64,000 nucleotides of DNA from Anagrus nilaparvatae (Eukaryota > Arthropoda > Insecta > Hymenoptera > Mymaridae): assembly GCA_022575985.1 (NCBI GenBank), contig JAKSXM010000107.1, positions 6,324,001 through 6,388,000 of the forward strand, given 5' to 3'. Within the stretch, counting starts at the first letter, position 1. Each line of letters begins with the position of its first letter. Positions 22,970-34,024 of the stretch are shown piece after piece. Under the pieces are notes generated by a model, which saw only the letters and a list, made by a program, of their open reading frames with translations, ran no database searches and was not told the origin of the DNA. A program made the translations under genes and the position numbers.

Positions 22970-24345
22970 TAAGTTTTTAACTTTATCATTGCTAAAATTA
23001 GTTTTTATTTTGAATTTATCAAGAGGAATAGCGGTTTTTATTGCATTTTGAGTTATAATAGTTATATTTTTTATTGCTAAATCTGCATCATTTTCTGTTT
23101 TAAGTTTTGTTATCACTTTTAAGTTTGAATTTATAGCACTATAAATTAAGTTCCAATTTGCTTTGGAATAATTTAGAAATATTTATCCGGATTTAAGGGT
23201 GTTTTACTATTGTTTAAAGTTAAAATTATTCGAAAGTGATCAGAATCTAAGTCATTTATTGTTTCTATTGTGGCGAATTTTATATCTTTAATTACCGTAA
23301 GATCTACACACCATACCTAAAAGAATATTTCGTTACCCAGGAAAGAATTTATGTTTATTTAATTTTTTTAAAAGCAATTATTTTGAATTTTATTCTTTTA
23401 AAACAAATGATTATTATTTTAATTCTTTTCAGAATTTATTTTGACAACAAAACCTCATAAAGAATTTCTTTTATAAAAATAACTTTCAAAAGGTTAAGTC
23501 GGAATTAAAATTGAAAGAAAATCATTTAGAAATTAATTTATTAATAACCAATTTAAAATAGGTTATAAACAACATATATTTTTAAAATTCTTTTAGGTTT
23601 ATTGTGTATCGTACTAGGATTATTATCTGAGTTTGAGGGATAGTGAGTATGACCATCAGGATAGAGCAACATACCTTGATTTATTGTTTAAATAATTTTT
23701 AAGTGGTGCAGTTCCATATTTCATGTCTTGAATTCAAATCTCCTATTATGATGACTCTTTGGCTTGAATTAAGTAGAAGGTTGAATTAAGTAGTTTCACT
23801 CATCTTATTTTGTGGCACGTAAGCGCTGAATAAATGTATAATACCTATTTTGATGCCTATTATTTCTATTTCACTATTGTTGTTAATTTGAATTTGTGAG
23901 CGCTTAATTTTTTTTTTACTAGCATTAAACTGCTGTCACCTAGATTTTTGTTACTATTTTGGAATGGTGGTCTATCAATTCTGTAGTGAGTATATCCTGG
24001 TAGATTCAAATTATTTTTTGAAGTAAATTTAGTTTCATTGACTGTTACAATATCAAAATTATGATGTTTTATGAAGCTTTTTAGCTCATTAAGTTTATCT
24101 TGTAGTCCATTGGAGTTCCAATGAGCGATTTTTTAAGTTGTTGGAATAATTTTTGGAGCAATTTCTTCACCTTGCTTCTGCATTTCTTTAATTTTCCGCT
24201 TAATGATTTAACTAAGGCAATCGTATCTTTGAGGTTGTATAGGTCATTAAGTTTAGCCATGTCTTCTTTGAGAGACTGTAGATCACTAATATTGCTTGCA
24301 TCTTCGGATCTTGATTCTGGACTTTGACCTGTTGTTTTTTTCCAT
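22970..24345 (-). pseudogene. Jockey-like retrotransposon fragment: Gag end, endonuclease, linker
   Basis: On the minus strand from 24345, a Lys-rich Gag tail (about 24320-24170) is followed by endonuclease blocks IAHWNSNGLQDKLNELKSFI (24129 down) and FDIVTVNETKFTSKNN, retaining the catalytic Glu in NET. Further blocks are LPGYTHYRIDRPP and GDSSLMLVKKKLSAHKF. Nearer 23100 lies linker material (AIKNITIITQNAIKTAIPLD). An unrecognised AT-rich piece (about 23330-23600) interrupts it. It meets the plus-strand RT fragment tail to tail at about 22967. Confidence 0.8.
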
Positions 24346-24419
24346 CTTAGCGACGAAAATTCTTTTTCTGATCTTACTTGCGGAATGACTTATTTGACCT
24401 TTGTTCTTCTATTTCTTCT

Positions 24420-24880
24420 ATTCTCTTTAAGCTATTTTAAGGGTAAAATATTATTGAATATTTATAAAAAAGAAGTCAAAGTTATTGATTAGCGATCCAA
24501 AAAAACATATGTGGACATATCCTGGATCCTCGAAGTACGAAAATAGCAAAAACACCCCCTTTCCAGAGGTAGTTTTAGCCAATTTAGGGGTTAAATTTTA
24601 ATTATTTATTAAAAAGAAGTCGATTTTTTATCAGTGACCAAAGAAATCCGTATGGTGTAAATCTAAGTTCTCAAAGTGCGAATATGTAAGAAAAACCCTT
24701 TTTGAGGGTACTTTTTGCAAATTTAAGGATGAAGCCCTTATTTTTTTACTAAATGACCCAGATTTTCGTGTTCAGCGACCCAAAAAAGCTATAGTAGAGC
24801 ATATCTCGTGTTAGCCAATGAAAATACAATCAAACCCGTATTTTGACTCGAGTAATGTTCTCTCGAAAAAAAAACCTTAA
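24420..24880 (+). repeat. GCGACCCAAAAAACC satellite block
   Basis: Three units contain TTAGCGATCCAAAAAAACAT, CAGTGACCAAAGAAATCCGT and CAGCGACCCAAAAAAGCTAT. Between them lie TAGTTTTAGCCAATTTAGGG-type stretches, at about 130-150 bp spacing. Same family as the arms of the palindrome at 3279-5898 and the blocks at 38510 and 42170. Confidence 0.7.
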
Positions 24881-25730
24881 GGCTCGTACTTAAACTATGA
24901 AAACATGCTGCTATTAACATCACTATTATTACATTAGTTAATACAAAAAATATTAATTTATTTAAATATACGTATAATACATCACCCTTTTTTCCTCTAT
25001 TTAAATACAACGTTTGCTTCTACCTACAAAAATACTGAGCTAAAATAACCCTTACAACTGAATTTTCGTTACCAAAATTTTAAAATAATCAGCCATTTTG
25101 GCTACTTTTTTATCAAAAACTTTAGAATCGTATAAAAAATAATTCAACTTTTTTTTCAAATTTTTTTTCTTCGTTAATTGTCCTTTTAAAAGTATAAAAA
25201 TACATGCATCCGTGCATTATTTTATGTTGTATCTACGTTTAAAAATATTTAAAGCAATTATAAAAGTTAACGTAATTTAACTAATTTTAATACAAAATTA
25301 CTCGATTCTTTTAAAATACCACTCATAAAAATATACAATCCATTTGGATTCCATGTATTCCCTTTAATTTGGACACTCCCAGGGTATGCACCCCTATAAA
25401 TATTTTCCATGTTAATAAAAAAAAAAAGAAAAAAAATTAAACTAAATAACCTAATTTTATAATATTGAAATCCGCGTTTCATAGCCCAGTAGACTGATTG
25501 AAATAAACGGAGGGTATTGGGGACGTTTTTTAGCATATTATATGAATTTTTTTAATGGGTTTCATTGTATTTGAATAATCTATATTATAGTAAAAACATT
25601 TTTACTTATTATTTAAGGTGGCAAATCCATTTAGAGGAAAAAAAAAGGTGTGTTTTACTGGATAGGTTTTCGGGTAGAAATAATTGAGATAAATTTCTCA
25701 AAATTGGCACTTTATTAGATTATAAGTTGC
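24881..25730. other. AT-rich region, no gene seen
   Basis: No recognisable coding or RNA feature on either strand. Confidence 0.5.
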
Positions 25731-25734
25731 TAAA

Positions 25735-26125
25735 CATTTTTAAAAAATTTTTTTTATTTTTCTAAAATGGCGCCGAGTACAGGTGCTCAAAGTTAGGCCT
25801 CACACTTTTATAAGATTCGATATTCATAGAGAACTTTAAAAAACAAAATAAAATCCCATAAAGAACGCGTGTTATATCAAAAATTTTTCAATTAAATATT
25901 TTTCCTTTATTTTATCGGAAAACTAGTTTTTGGGCTCGTTAGATTTCTTTTTAAATTTTCTTTAATACTGGTGTATCTTAGCTAGTATTATTGGATTTTT
26001 TATAACCGGGTTATAAAATAATATATTTAGGGCTACCTTAATATTCAAGATATCATTGTAAAATTTTTTTTCCATATTTTTAAGATGTTTTTGAACCCAA
26101 AAAAACAAAAAACAGAAAATCGATT
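25735..26125 (+). repeat. Dispersed repeat, copy 2 (partner at 13295)
   Basis: It contains ATGGCGCCGAGTACAGGTGC and GGCCTCACACTTTT, then AAGATATCATTGTAAAATTT and ends near AACAGAAAATCGATT, matching 13295-13875. Confidence 0.7.
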
Positions 26126-26589
26126 ATCAAAAAATTGCACCTTAAAATTTGTAAAATACGATTGCTTATCTATAAAATCTTATCCGTTGATAAAAATTTT
26201 GCTTACAAAAAATACAGTAAATGTGTGGCCTATGTACAAGAGGTTTTTCTTATGTACTTCCCTGCTCATAGACACTTCTTTTGGCGTAAATTTAGAAGGA
26301 TTTTAACTATTTCATTATCAATAATAACAACAAATATATATAATACCAAGCTATAAATTCTCATATGTTATAACATAAGTTTATAACATATGTTTTAACA
26401 TTTGTTTTAACAGGATGGGTTAATCTCAAAATTTAACATGTAAAAATTAACATGACAAGTTAACATACAAATTTATCATAAAATTTAAAATAAATTAAAA
26501 TTACATTGATTAATAATTATTTTTTATGTAAATAAAAGTTAATTTAACTATGCAGAAATAAAAAGTGCAATTTAAAAAAAAAAAAAATC

Positions 26590-26663
26590 ACCTACCGCTG
26601 CGGGAATCAAACTCGGATCTCTCGATCCAGAAGCTCGTAGCAGAATCAGTGGGCCAGACTAGT
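26590..26663 (-). repeat. tRNA-like (Pol III box) sequence, possible SINE head
   Basis: On the minus strand an A-box-like TGGCCCACTGATTC (26656-26643) is followed 43 nt later by a B-box-like AGTTTGATTCCC (26613-26602), the spacing found in tRNAs. A T-run follows (complement of the A-run at 26568-26587), as in Pol III terminators. Arms do not fold into a proper cloverleaf, so it is not a functional tRNA. A tRNA-derived SINE fragment or a tRNA pseudogene is possible. Confidence 0.3.
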
Positions 26664-26669
26664 TATGCT

Positions 26670-28315
26670 GACAACAAAATTTTTTTAATTCTCAAAATTT
26701 TTTCTATTTATCTCTTTTTGAGCCAAAACAGCTTTGGTAGACAAGTTGGGTCGTCGGATCGGCCTCAAATTTTTCCCATGTTTTTAAAACACAAAGATAG
26801 GGAAATCCTGAAATGTTTTATACTTTAGGTCTGAAACCGCCAGATTTATGGCCAATCAAACTAATTTACCGACTCTCAACCAGCGTTGCTGTTTTTTAAA
26901 AAAATGCTTAAAAATCATAAATAAAAAGCTTGTAAAAATATTCTGAAAGAGTATATGTAGAAAAATCTCCGATAAACCGATTACTGTCATTAACTTTTCG
27001 GAAACCCCCGGAAAACTCCTGAAAATATGATAGGATTTTTTATCGAAAAATCTCAATAAATTACTTTTTTTTTATTTGAATGTGATACCTCATTTTTTTC
27101 TATGAAAGTACTAATAATTTCTGAACTCTCTAAAATTAAGCCCCAATATCCCTAACTTGGCACATTACCATGTAAACCCTATATTTTATTAATTGCTCTT
27201 CGTTTAAATGGCATTTGTTTGATCATTTTAGCTGTAGTTTCAAAGTATTGCAAAAACCATTAAACAGAAGTAATTTATGCAGATTTAATAGTGTGCCACC
27301 CATTTCCAGCCACATTTGGATTCTGAAATTAAAATTTAAAGAATATTTAAAAAGAAAAATTTTTCAGGCTAATGTGAGTTTTTTACAGAAAGAATAAGAA
27401 AAATTAGCTCTAATTTTTCTCACTTTTTTTATAAGAGTACGAAAAACAAAAATGGCCGCTAAAAATCGATAACTGAACCTTATGAGCTAAAAAATGACGT
27501 GGGCTTATTTTTAGTAGTACATTCGGAATAAAATACTTTGGAACCGATTTGAAGACCCGACCATGTATCTTATACCGGTTTGATTTAAATTTAGGCACAT
27601 AAATATTTATTATTTTTTTATATTTAAAAATTTTTAGATTTCGTCAAAGCGCCAGCAGTGTTAAATGCATCAAGAAATTTAAAATGGAGGAATAAGGATC
27701 ATACGTATTTTTGGTCGCTAAAAGCGATTTTGAATTTTTCATTCAGTTTCCGATGGCCAGCTTTGAGTAATTGACGCTATATTGACCAAAATAACCAAAA
27801 AAATTCAATTATATATTACAAAAAATAGGTGTAGAAAGAAGTATAAAAGGCAAATTTTGGGAAAATGGCGGATAAGACTGTCACAACTTCTATAGAAGTA
27901 TATAAGATATATTATATTATACACTCTTGAATTTTATTCAAAATAATTATTAATATTAATAATCAATTTAATTGCACCAAAAATGATCAGACTTTGTAAT
28001 TTATTAACCAATCATTTTTATCGAGATGCACAATTACTTATAGATTTTGTATTTTTATTATATAATATAACTTTTATTTTATTTTTATTTAATTATTTCA
28101 TAAGTTCTAAAAATTAATTTAATGATTAAATAATATTTTTTATATAAAAATTTAATTAAATATGAATAAACATTAAAATATAAGTTATTTTTTATATTGT
28201 TATATGTAATATATAAATATAATTTAATTTAAAAACAATTTAAAAAAGCGCGCCATTAAAAATAATAGAAAGAGTACGTATAAAGTTTAATTTGTACACC
28301 GTAAGAGCGCGCTAG
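26670..28315. other. AT-rich region, no recognised gene
   Basis: A single unit related to the 33-kb tandem repeat (AATGTGATACCTCATTTTTT and then TATGAAAGTACTAATA) lies at about 27078-27118. Otherwise no feature can be supported. Confidence 0.45.
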
Positions 28316-28317
28316 TA

Positions 28318-28401
28318 TGTCTAAATATGTCTAAATCTGTTTAACGGAACCAGTTTTACAGAAATATGTCTAAATCTGTTTAACGGAACCAGTTTTACAG
28401 A
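28318..28401 (+). repeat. Two-copy tandem duplication
   Basis: ATATGTCTAAATCTGTTTAA followed by CGGAACCAGTTTTACAGAA occurs twice head to tail. The copies are essentially identical, so the duplication is recent. Confidence 0.8.
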
Positions 28402-28463
28402 ACGTCGCCGTTATCTGTTTCTAAATGAATATAACAGCTGATGGGTATCAGATGGGTATTGAC

Positions 28464-28676
28464 CAGAGACAACTATATTACAGTGACTAGAAAATAGGGG
28501 GTCGATTTCTGATTGGTCGTTAATGTTGTACTGAATTGCATAAGCTGAAAAAGGATAGTGGAGAGCTATAAAACATGGCGGCCTCATAAGTACTATAAGT
28601 TAAAAAAAGACAGACTGAGTCCTAAAACATATGGCGGCCGCAACATTTTCTAGTCTCTCTACTATAGTTGTCTCTG
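28464..28676. mobile_element. hAT-type MITE with perfect 8-bp target duplication
   Basis: The element starts CAGAGACAACTATA and ends TATAGTTGTCTCTG, and the 8-bp GTATTGAC occurs immediately outside both ends (28456-28463 and 28677-28684). Terminal inverted repeats extend, imperfectly, through CTAGAAAAT. CA...TG ends plus an 8-bp duplication are the hallmark of hAT elements. Length is 213 bp with no coding capacity. A decayed hAT transposase lies at 15398-16341, but relatedness is not shown. Confidence 0.85.
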
Positions 28677-28684
28677 GTATTGAC

Positions 28685-29635
28685 TTAAAATAAGTGCCAC
28701 GAAAATTCTGATTACATTTCTCAAATTTTATTATATAGAAAAAAATAAGAAGATTAATACAAAAATAGTAAATTTACTACAATTTGTAGTTGTGTACATT
28801 TTTTTACTGTTTTAAAATTTGTTTCTCTTCTAAAAATTAATTTTTGAAAATTTCTGAGTACAGATAAAATGTTTTTGGAGTGTTTAAAATAAACATTCCT
28901 ACTTTTTTCAAAAATTTAATTTTATTCAAAAAAAAAAAAACGTTGTAATTTAAGATTGTTGTAAGTAGCAGGTTATGCTAATTATTTTGGGGTATTAATA
29001 ACAAAAGTACTCCATTAGTAGACAGTCGCCTGCAGTCTATTGAGCATAAAGAATAACAACATGTGTATTTTTCTATTTTAAAAATATATTTTGAAATATA
29101 AAGCATTATTCAAAAGCAGAAATTATTTATTATTCAGAAAGCGCATATCAAGCAGTCCATTAATAAGCAAAAGTAAGTTTAATTTTTATAATTAAAAATT
29201 TCAGCTGTTTTTTTTCGAGCTCACACGTGCTTTCGAACTATTCTTGATCTCTGATAAATGGATTTTTTAACGCGCATGCTGGCACATGGGATCATAGATA
29301 CAAAACATTTTTAGTAGTGTATCCATGCATGGTATTGATAAGGGGTTTGTAATTTTTTTTATAAATATTATACATATAAGATTAAATAAACTTCTGAAAA
29401 TTAAATTTTTAAAAGTCTCTTATATGTGTCAATATTTGAGAAGTGTATATAGTTTGGATTTTTGAGTCTCAAAATGTGCTCAAAAATATAAGTATTCGAA
29501 AAAATACATGAAATAAAAATTTGTTTTTTACAGCAATTTTGGTTTTAATTAAAATAAAAAAATTTTTAATTTTTGACAAATTGTTTTTTCTTAATTTTTC
29601 TCGCAAACGCGTACTTTTGAAGTTTTTTTCAGTTA
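28685..29635. other. AT-rich region, no gene seen
   Basis: No supported coding, RNA or repeat structure. Confidence 0.45.
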
Positions 29636-29639
29636 AAAT

Positions 29640-31985
29640 TTATTTCCTTATGGTACCCCATACGAAATTTCCCGTAGAATTCGATTGTGGAGTCGGGGAG
29701 TCCAAAATTTTTTCACATGCCCGAGAAAGTCATCATTCTTGCTTTGCCTCTTTTAGCTTTAATATCTCAAACATTTCAATTTTCGTCTTGTTGGTCTCAA
29801 ATTTTTTGTTTGCTCTTTGCTCTTAAACCTAAGATGTTCCCAAATGCTAAAAATTTTTTATTTGGGATTGAGAATAATTAATTGGATTCTCAAAAGAGAG
29901 AAAAAAATCAAATATGCATGCAGTTGCCTTTATAACCCTCCATGAGGTGTCTTTAGTAAGAAAGGGGGTGATTTTTACAACTAGATGAAAGACTGACTGT
30001 TTTTAGCTAAAAATCTCACCTAGTATGTAATTTGAAATATTAAACTCTTTTGATGGAGTAGATATATTTTATCCAGGGGAAAAATACTACAATTCTAAGA
30101 AAAACTAAATATTTTGAGCTAAAAATCTCATACGGTATTTTAGATCACTTTTTTCATTTTCACAGCCCATTTTTATCTAAAACCCCTAGAAATAGGGATA
30201 TAAAAACCCTAAATAAGGTTGAGCTTTGTAAAATGTGAAAAGAATAAACCGAAATACCTAAAGTTGAAATTTTTAGTCGAAAATTTAAAGTTTTAAAATT
30301 TACCCCACACTATGAAAAATACACGGTGATTCCGAGCGGGACGTATTGTTTGTTTTATCGACGGCCAATAGCAGGCACAGCTCCAAGCGTCGACAAATAA
30401 CGTCGCCGCTTTGAAAAACAACAACACGTCCCGCTCGGAATCACCGAGTATAGAGTATTGCCAAGCTATGCGAAGTTGACGCAACCTAAGCGCGAAGGTA
30501 AATACGGCGAAGCGAATATTTACTTGAATCAACTTAAACAGTGACTTGACGGGAGATCCCGTGATTCAATTGAAAGCAAGCTTCTTTCAGCAAAATATTA
30601 GCTTGATACAAAAAATGTAATAGAGCTAATTTAAGCTAATTTGAATTTGTTATATCCAAATATAACATTGAAATAAATTCAAGCTTATCTTAGACATAAA
30701 AAAAATATAGTACAAGCCCGTAAATATAATATACTCCCTGATTTAGGGAGTTATATCCCTGAATTTTCTCCCTGAAATTTCTGTCATCTCCTCGAATACC
30801 TTCGGGATGAAAGTGGTCCGTATGAGGGAAAACTGATATCCTGGAAGCGAAATTTTTAATTATTCATCCTAAACAATTTTCCAATTTTCCAATATGGCGG
30901 ACCAAAAAACATGAAAATAGAAACTTTCTACATTACCTGGGGGTTTTCGGGGTCGAGAAAAACGTTTTTATGAATGAAAATTTTAATTTTTTTGCCCCAG
31001 CAAATTTTCTAATTTTCCAAGATGGCGGACCAAAAAACATGAAAATAAAAACTTTCTACATTACCTGTGGGTTTTCGGGGTCGATAAAAAAACAAATGTA
31101 CGTCAGCTGACTCAAGGTTGGGATGCATTGATTTAACCCCGTTAACTTGAATCAAGGGATTATTCACTTTCGGGGACTTAATGGGTACGAAGTTAATATT
31201 AACTTCTTAAAATTTTATTATTTTTTATAGTGCATTTTAGGGGATTATATCTTATTTCTTAGGGATTGTAGGTTAGAATGGGCTCTGAAAATAAAAATTA
31301 AGAAAATTAAAGCGACCCAAATTACATACTAGATGAGATTTATAGCCAAAAATTTTCAATCTTTCATTTAGTTATAAAACTCACCCCCTTGCTTACTGAA
31401 GACTAGTAGGGAGGGTTATCATGGAAAATACTCGCGTATTTGATGTTTTACCATTTCTTGGGAGTCCAAGAAATTATTTGTAATGCTAAATAAAAAGTTT
31501 TTTGCTTTTAGGAACATCTTAAGTTTCTTTCAGAATTATTTGAAAATTTACCGCAATTTAGGGGTTCATATCTCATTTTGTAGGGGTTGTAAGTGAAAAA
31601 GTGACTTCGGAAATGGAAAGAGCAACCCAAATTATCTACTGCGAGAGTTTTACAGTCCAAAATAGGCAATATTTTATTTAGTTGTAAAATTCACCACCTT
31701 GCTTACTAGAGACACTCCCGGAGAGGTTTTTAATGGTGAATACATGCGTTTTTTATTTTTTACCATGTGGCCATGAGTCCTTGTAATTATTTTTAATGCC
31801 AAACAAAAAGTTTTTTGCTTTTGAGAACATCTTAAGTTTCTTTAAGAATTTTTTGAAAATATACCCCAATTTAGGAGTTTAGATATCATTTCGTAGGGAT
31901 TGTAGGTATCTATCATTGTAGGTGAAAACGGACTCCGGAAATGAAAAGAACGACCCAAATTACCTACTAGGTAAGTTTTTAGGCT
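29640..31985. repeat. Complex of tandem and inverted repeats (about 330-bp unit)
   Basis: Direct units at about 31230, 31550 and 31860 share GGGATTGTAGGT, GACCCAAATTA(C/T), AAAAGTTTTTTGCTTTT and GAACATCTTAAGTTTCTTT. A reverse-oriented copy lies at 29650-30230 (TAAGATGTTCCCAAATGC, AACCCTCCATGAGGTGTCTT). A 130-bp direct repeat containing TGGCGGACCAAAAAACATGA lies at 30890-31085. Frames such as that at 29521-29881 are by-products. No gene recognised. Confidence 0.65.
30324..30446. mobile_element. Short MITE with 21-bp perfect inverted repeats
   Basis: CGGTGATTCCGAGCGGGACG(T) at 30324-30344 is mirrored by (A)CGTCCCGCTCGGAATCACCG at 30426-30446. The 80-bp GC-richer interior contains CGACGGCCAATAGC. 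No clear target duplication. It lies inside the inverted-repeat complex at 29640-31985. Confidence 0.7.
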
Positions 31986-31989
31986 GAAA

Positions 31990-32860
31990 GCCTAAAATTT
32001 AGAGTTTTTATTACCGAAAAATTCAAGTGTCCGATAACTGCCGGTTGGGAATTAACAAACTAAAAAAAACTTCTAAGTAAAGGTAAGCATACAAAAACAA
32101 GCGATTTTACGCCTAGTAAGTGTAAAAAGTCTGCTAATGATATATTTTTATAAAAAAGCTTATTCTACGAAAAATTAATTCCTTTTTTTTTACCATAAAT
32201 ATAAAAAGACCCAAACCCACAGTTTGGAATCCGCCAAAGCCTTGGCAATGTGACCTTTTTCTTAGATTTTCAATTTTTTGCTAATATTTTCTGAAAATTA
32301 GGTTTTTTCAAAAAAGTCGGATTTTAACCTGCACTGCTCCTTAAGGGGCCAAAGGTCACGTGTTAATTATAGATTTTATATAAATTTATATAAATTTATT
32401 TATATTATTTATTATAAATTCATAAAATAAATTTTGAGTAAAAATAATGACTAATTTTTAAATAAAAAATCTTTTTGAAAGCATCACGTTTTGCCTGCAC
32501 CAGGATTGATAGTCTGTAGACGAATGGATGTCAATAGCCAAAATAACGGAAAAAAATAATAAATAGCTGAAGCTTATATTATTAATTGCTCATTAACTAT
32601 TATTTGAAATATAATAAGTATTATTACTAACAATGTGCCTGTTTTAATTTTTCTGAATTAAACCTAATTTATTTAGGAAGTAAAAGATGATCAATTCTAT
32701 AAAATTTAAATAGCCCATAACTGATAAATACCAACTCTCATAAATACTCGGTGGGAAATTTCGTAAAACCGTAAAACAGCTTTCTATTGATATTTTTGGG
32801 AATTAGCCAAAAAATATACAAATTTGGACGCATTCTGATTTACAATACTAACTAAAAATA
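31990..32860. other. AT-rich region, no gene seen
   Basis: No supported coding or RNA feature. Confidence 0.45.
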
Positions 32861-32997
32861 TTAATGTGGGTCTTTTTTTATCTTTTGGTTCCTCAAAGAG
32901 GAACCATTGTGATAGTTCAAATTTCGATTTTTGATTTTTTGGCATATAAGCACGTTTTGGGGCCTCAGGAAGCTAAAAACCAGGTTTTTAAAAAAAG

Positions 32998-33042
32998 TAT
33001 GTATGTGTGTGTGTGTGTGTGTGTGTCTGTGTGTGTGTGTGA
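32998..33042 (+). repeat. GT microsatellite
   Basis: About 45 bp of (GT)n with one CT interruption. The Val-Cys-rich reading frame across it (32864-33067) is a by-product. Confidence 0.9.
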
Positions 33043-34020
33043 AATTTCACAACCATTATGGAATTAAGACCTAATTTTTTTTTTTAATTTTTTTATCAAA
33101 AAATCTCAAACTACTTTTTTTTTTTAATTTGGATGTAATACCTCATTTATTTCCACGAAAGTACTTATATTTGAAAGAACGATTTTTACTCGATATCTCG
33201 AATCTGATAACTAATTTTTTGAAAATTTTTTTCACCAAAAAATACAAAAAATACCAATTTTTTTTTCTTTACGGACGCAGTACTTAATTTATTTCTGAGG
33301 AAGTACTAGTTTTAGAAATATCGTTTATAGCATTTTTTTGGACCTGATACTTAATTTTTTCAAAATTTTTTTTATTTTAGGACGTAATACTTAATTTTTT
33401 TCTATGAAAGTACGAATATCTGAAAATATTGTAACCGGTGATATTTCACAACCATTATGGAATTAAGACCTAATTTTTTTTTCAAAAATTTTTTCATCAA
33501 AAAATCTCAAACTATTTTTTTTTTTTTTTAATTTGGATGTAATACCTCATTTATTTCCATGAAAGTACTTATATTTGAAAGTACGATTTTTACTCGATGT
33601 CTCGAATCTGACAATGCATTTTTTGAAAATTATTTTCCCAAAATTATTTTCACAAAAAAATACAAAAAACACTAATTTTTTTTTTCTTTTCTTGGACGTA
33701 GTACCTAATTTATTTCTTTGAGAGTACTAGTTTTAGAAAGTTCGTTTATAGTAATTTTTGGATCTGATACCGAATTCTTTCAAAATTTGTTTTCTCAAAA
33801 TTAAAAAAACAAAAAAATTAAAATACCTACAATATTTTTTTTTTTTAATTGTAATACCTAATTTAATTCCATTAAAGTACTAATATCTGAAAATATTGTA
33901 ACCGGTGATATTTCACAACCATTATCGAATTAAGACCTAATTTTTTGTTCCAAAAATATTTTTATCAAAAAATCTAAAACTTCTTTTTTTTTTCATTTAG
34001 GATGTAATATCATATTTATT
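33042..34020 (+). repeat. Tandem satellite of about 400-470 bp, at least 2.5 copies
   Basis: TTTCACAACCATTATGGAAT occurs at about 33045 and 33445, and with one change at about 33913. Each is followed by TAAGACCTAATTTTTT, a T-rich stretch, GAAAGTAC and TACTCGAT(A/G)TCTCGAATCTGA. The array is interrupted at 34025 by a long-TIR element and continues at 35896 (CATGAAAGTACTTATATTTA) to about 36000. Confidence 0.75.
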
Positions 34021-34024
34021 TCCA

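Noticed and set aside
26590..26663. Functional tRNA gene on the minus strand
   Set aside because: Box spacing is right, but the T and D stems do not pair, so only a tRNA-like remnant is reported.
32864..33067. ORF ending in a Val-Cys run
   Set aside because: Created by the GT microsatellite in satellite DNA.
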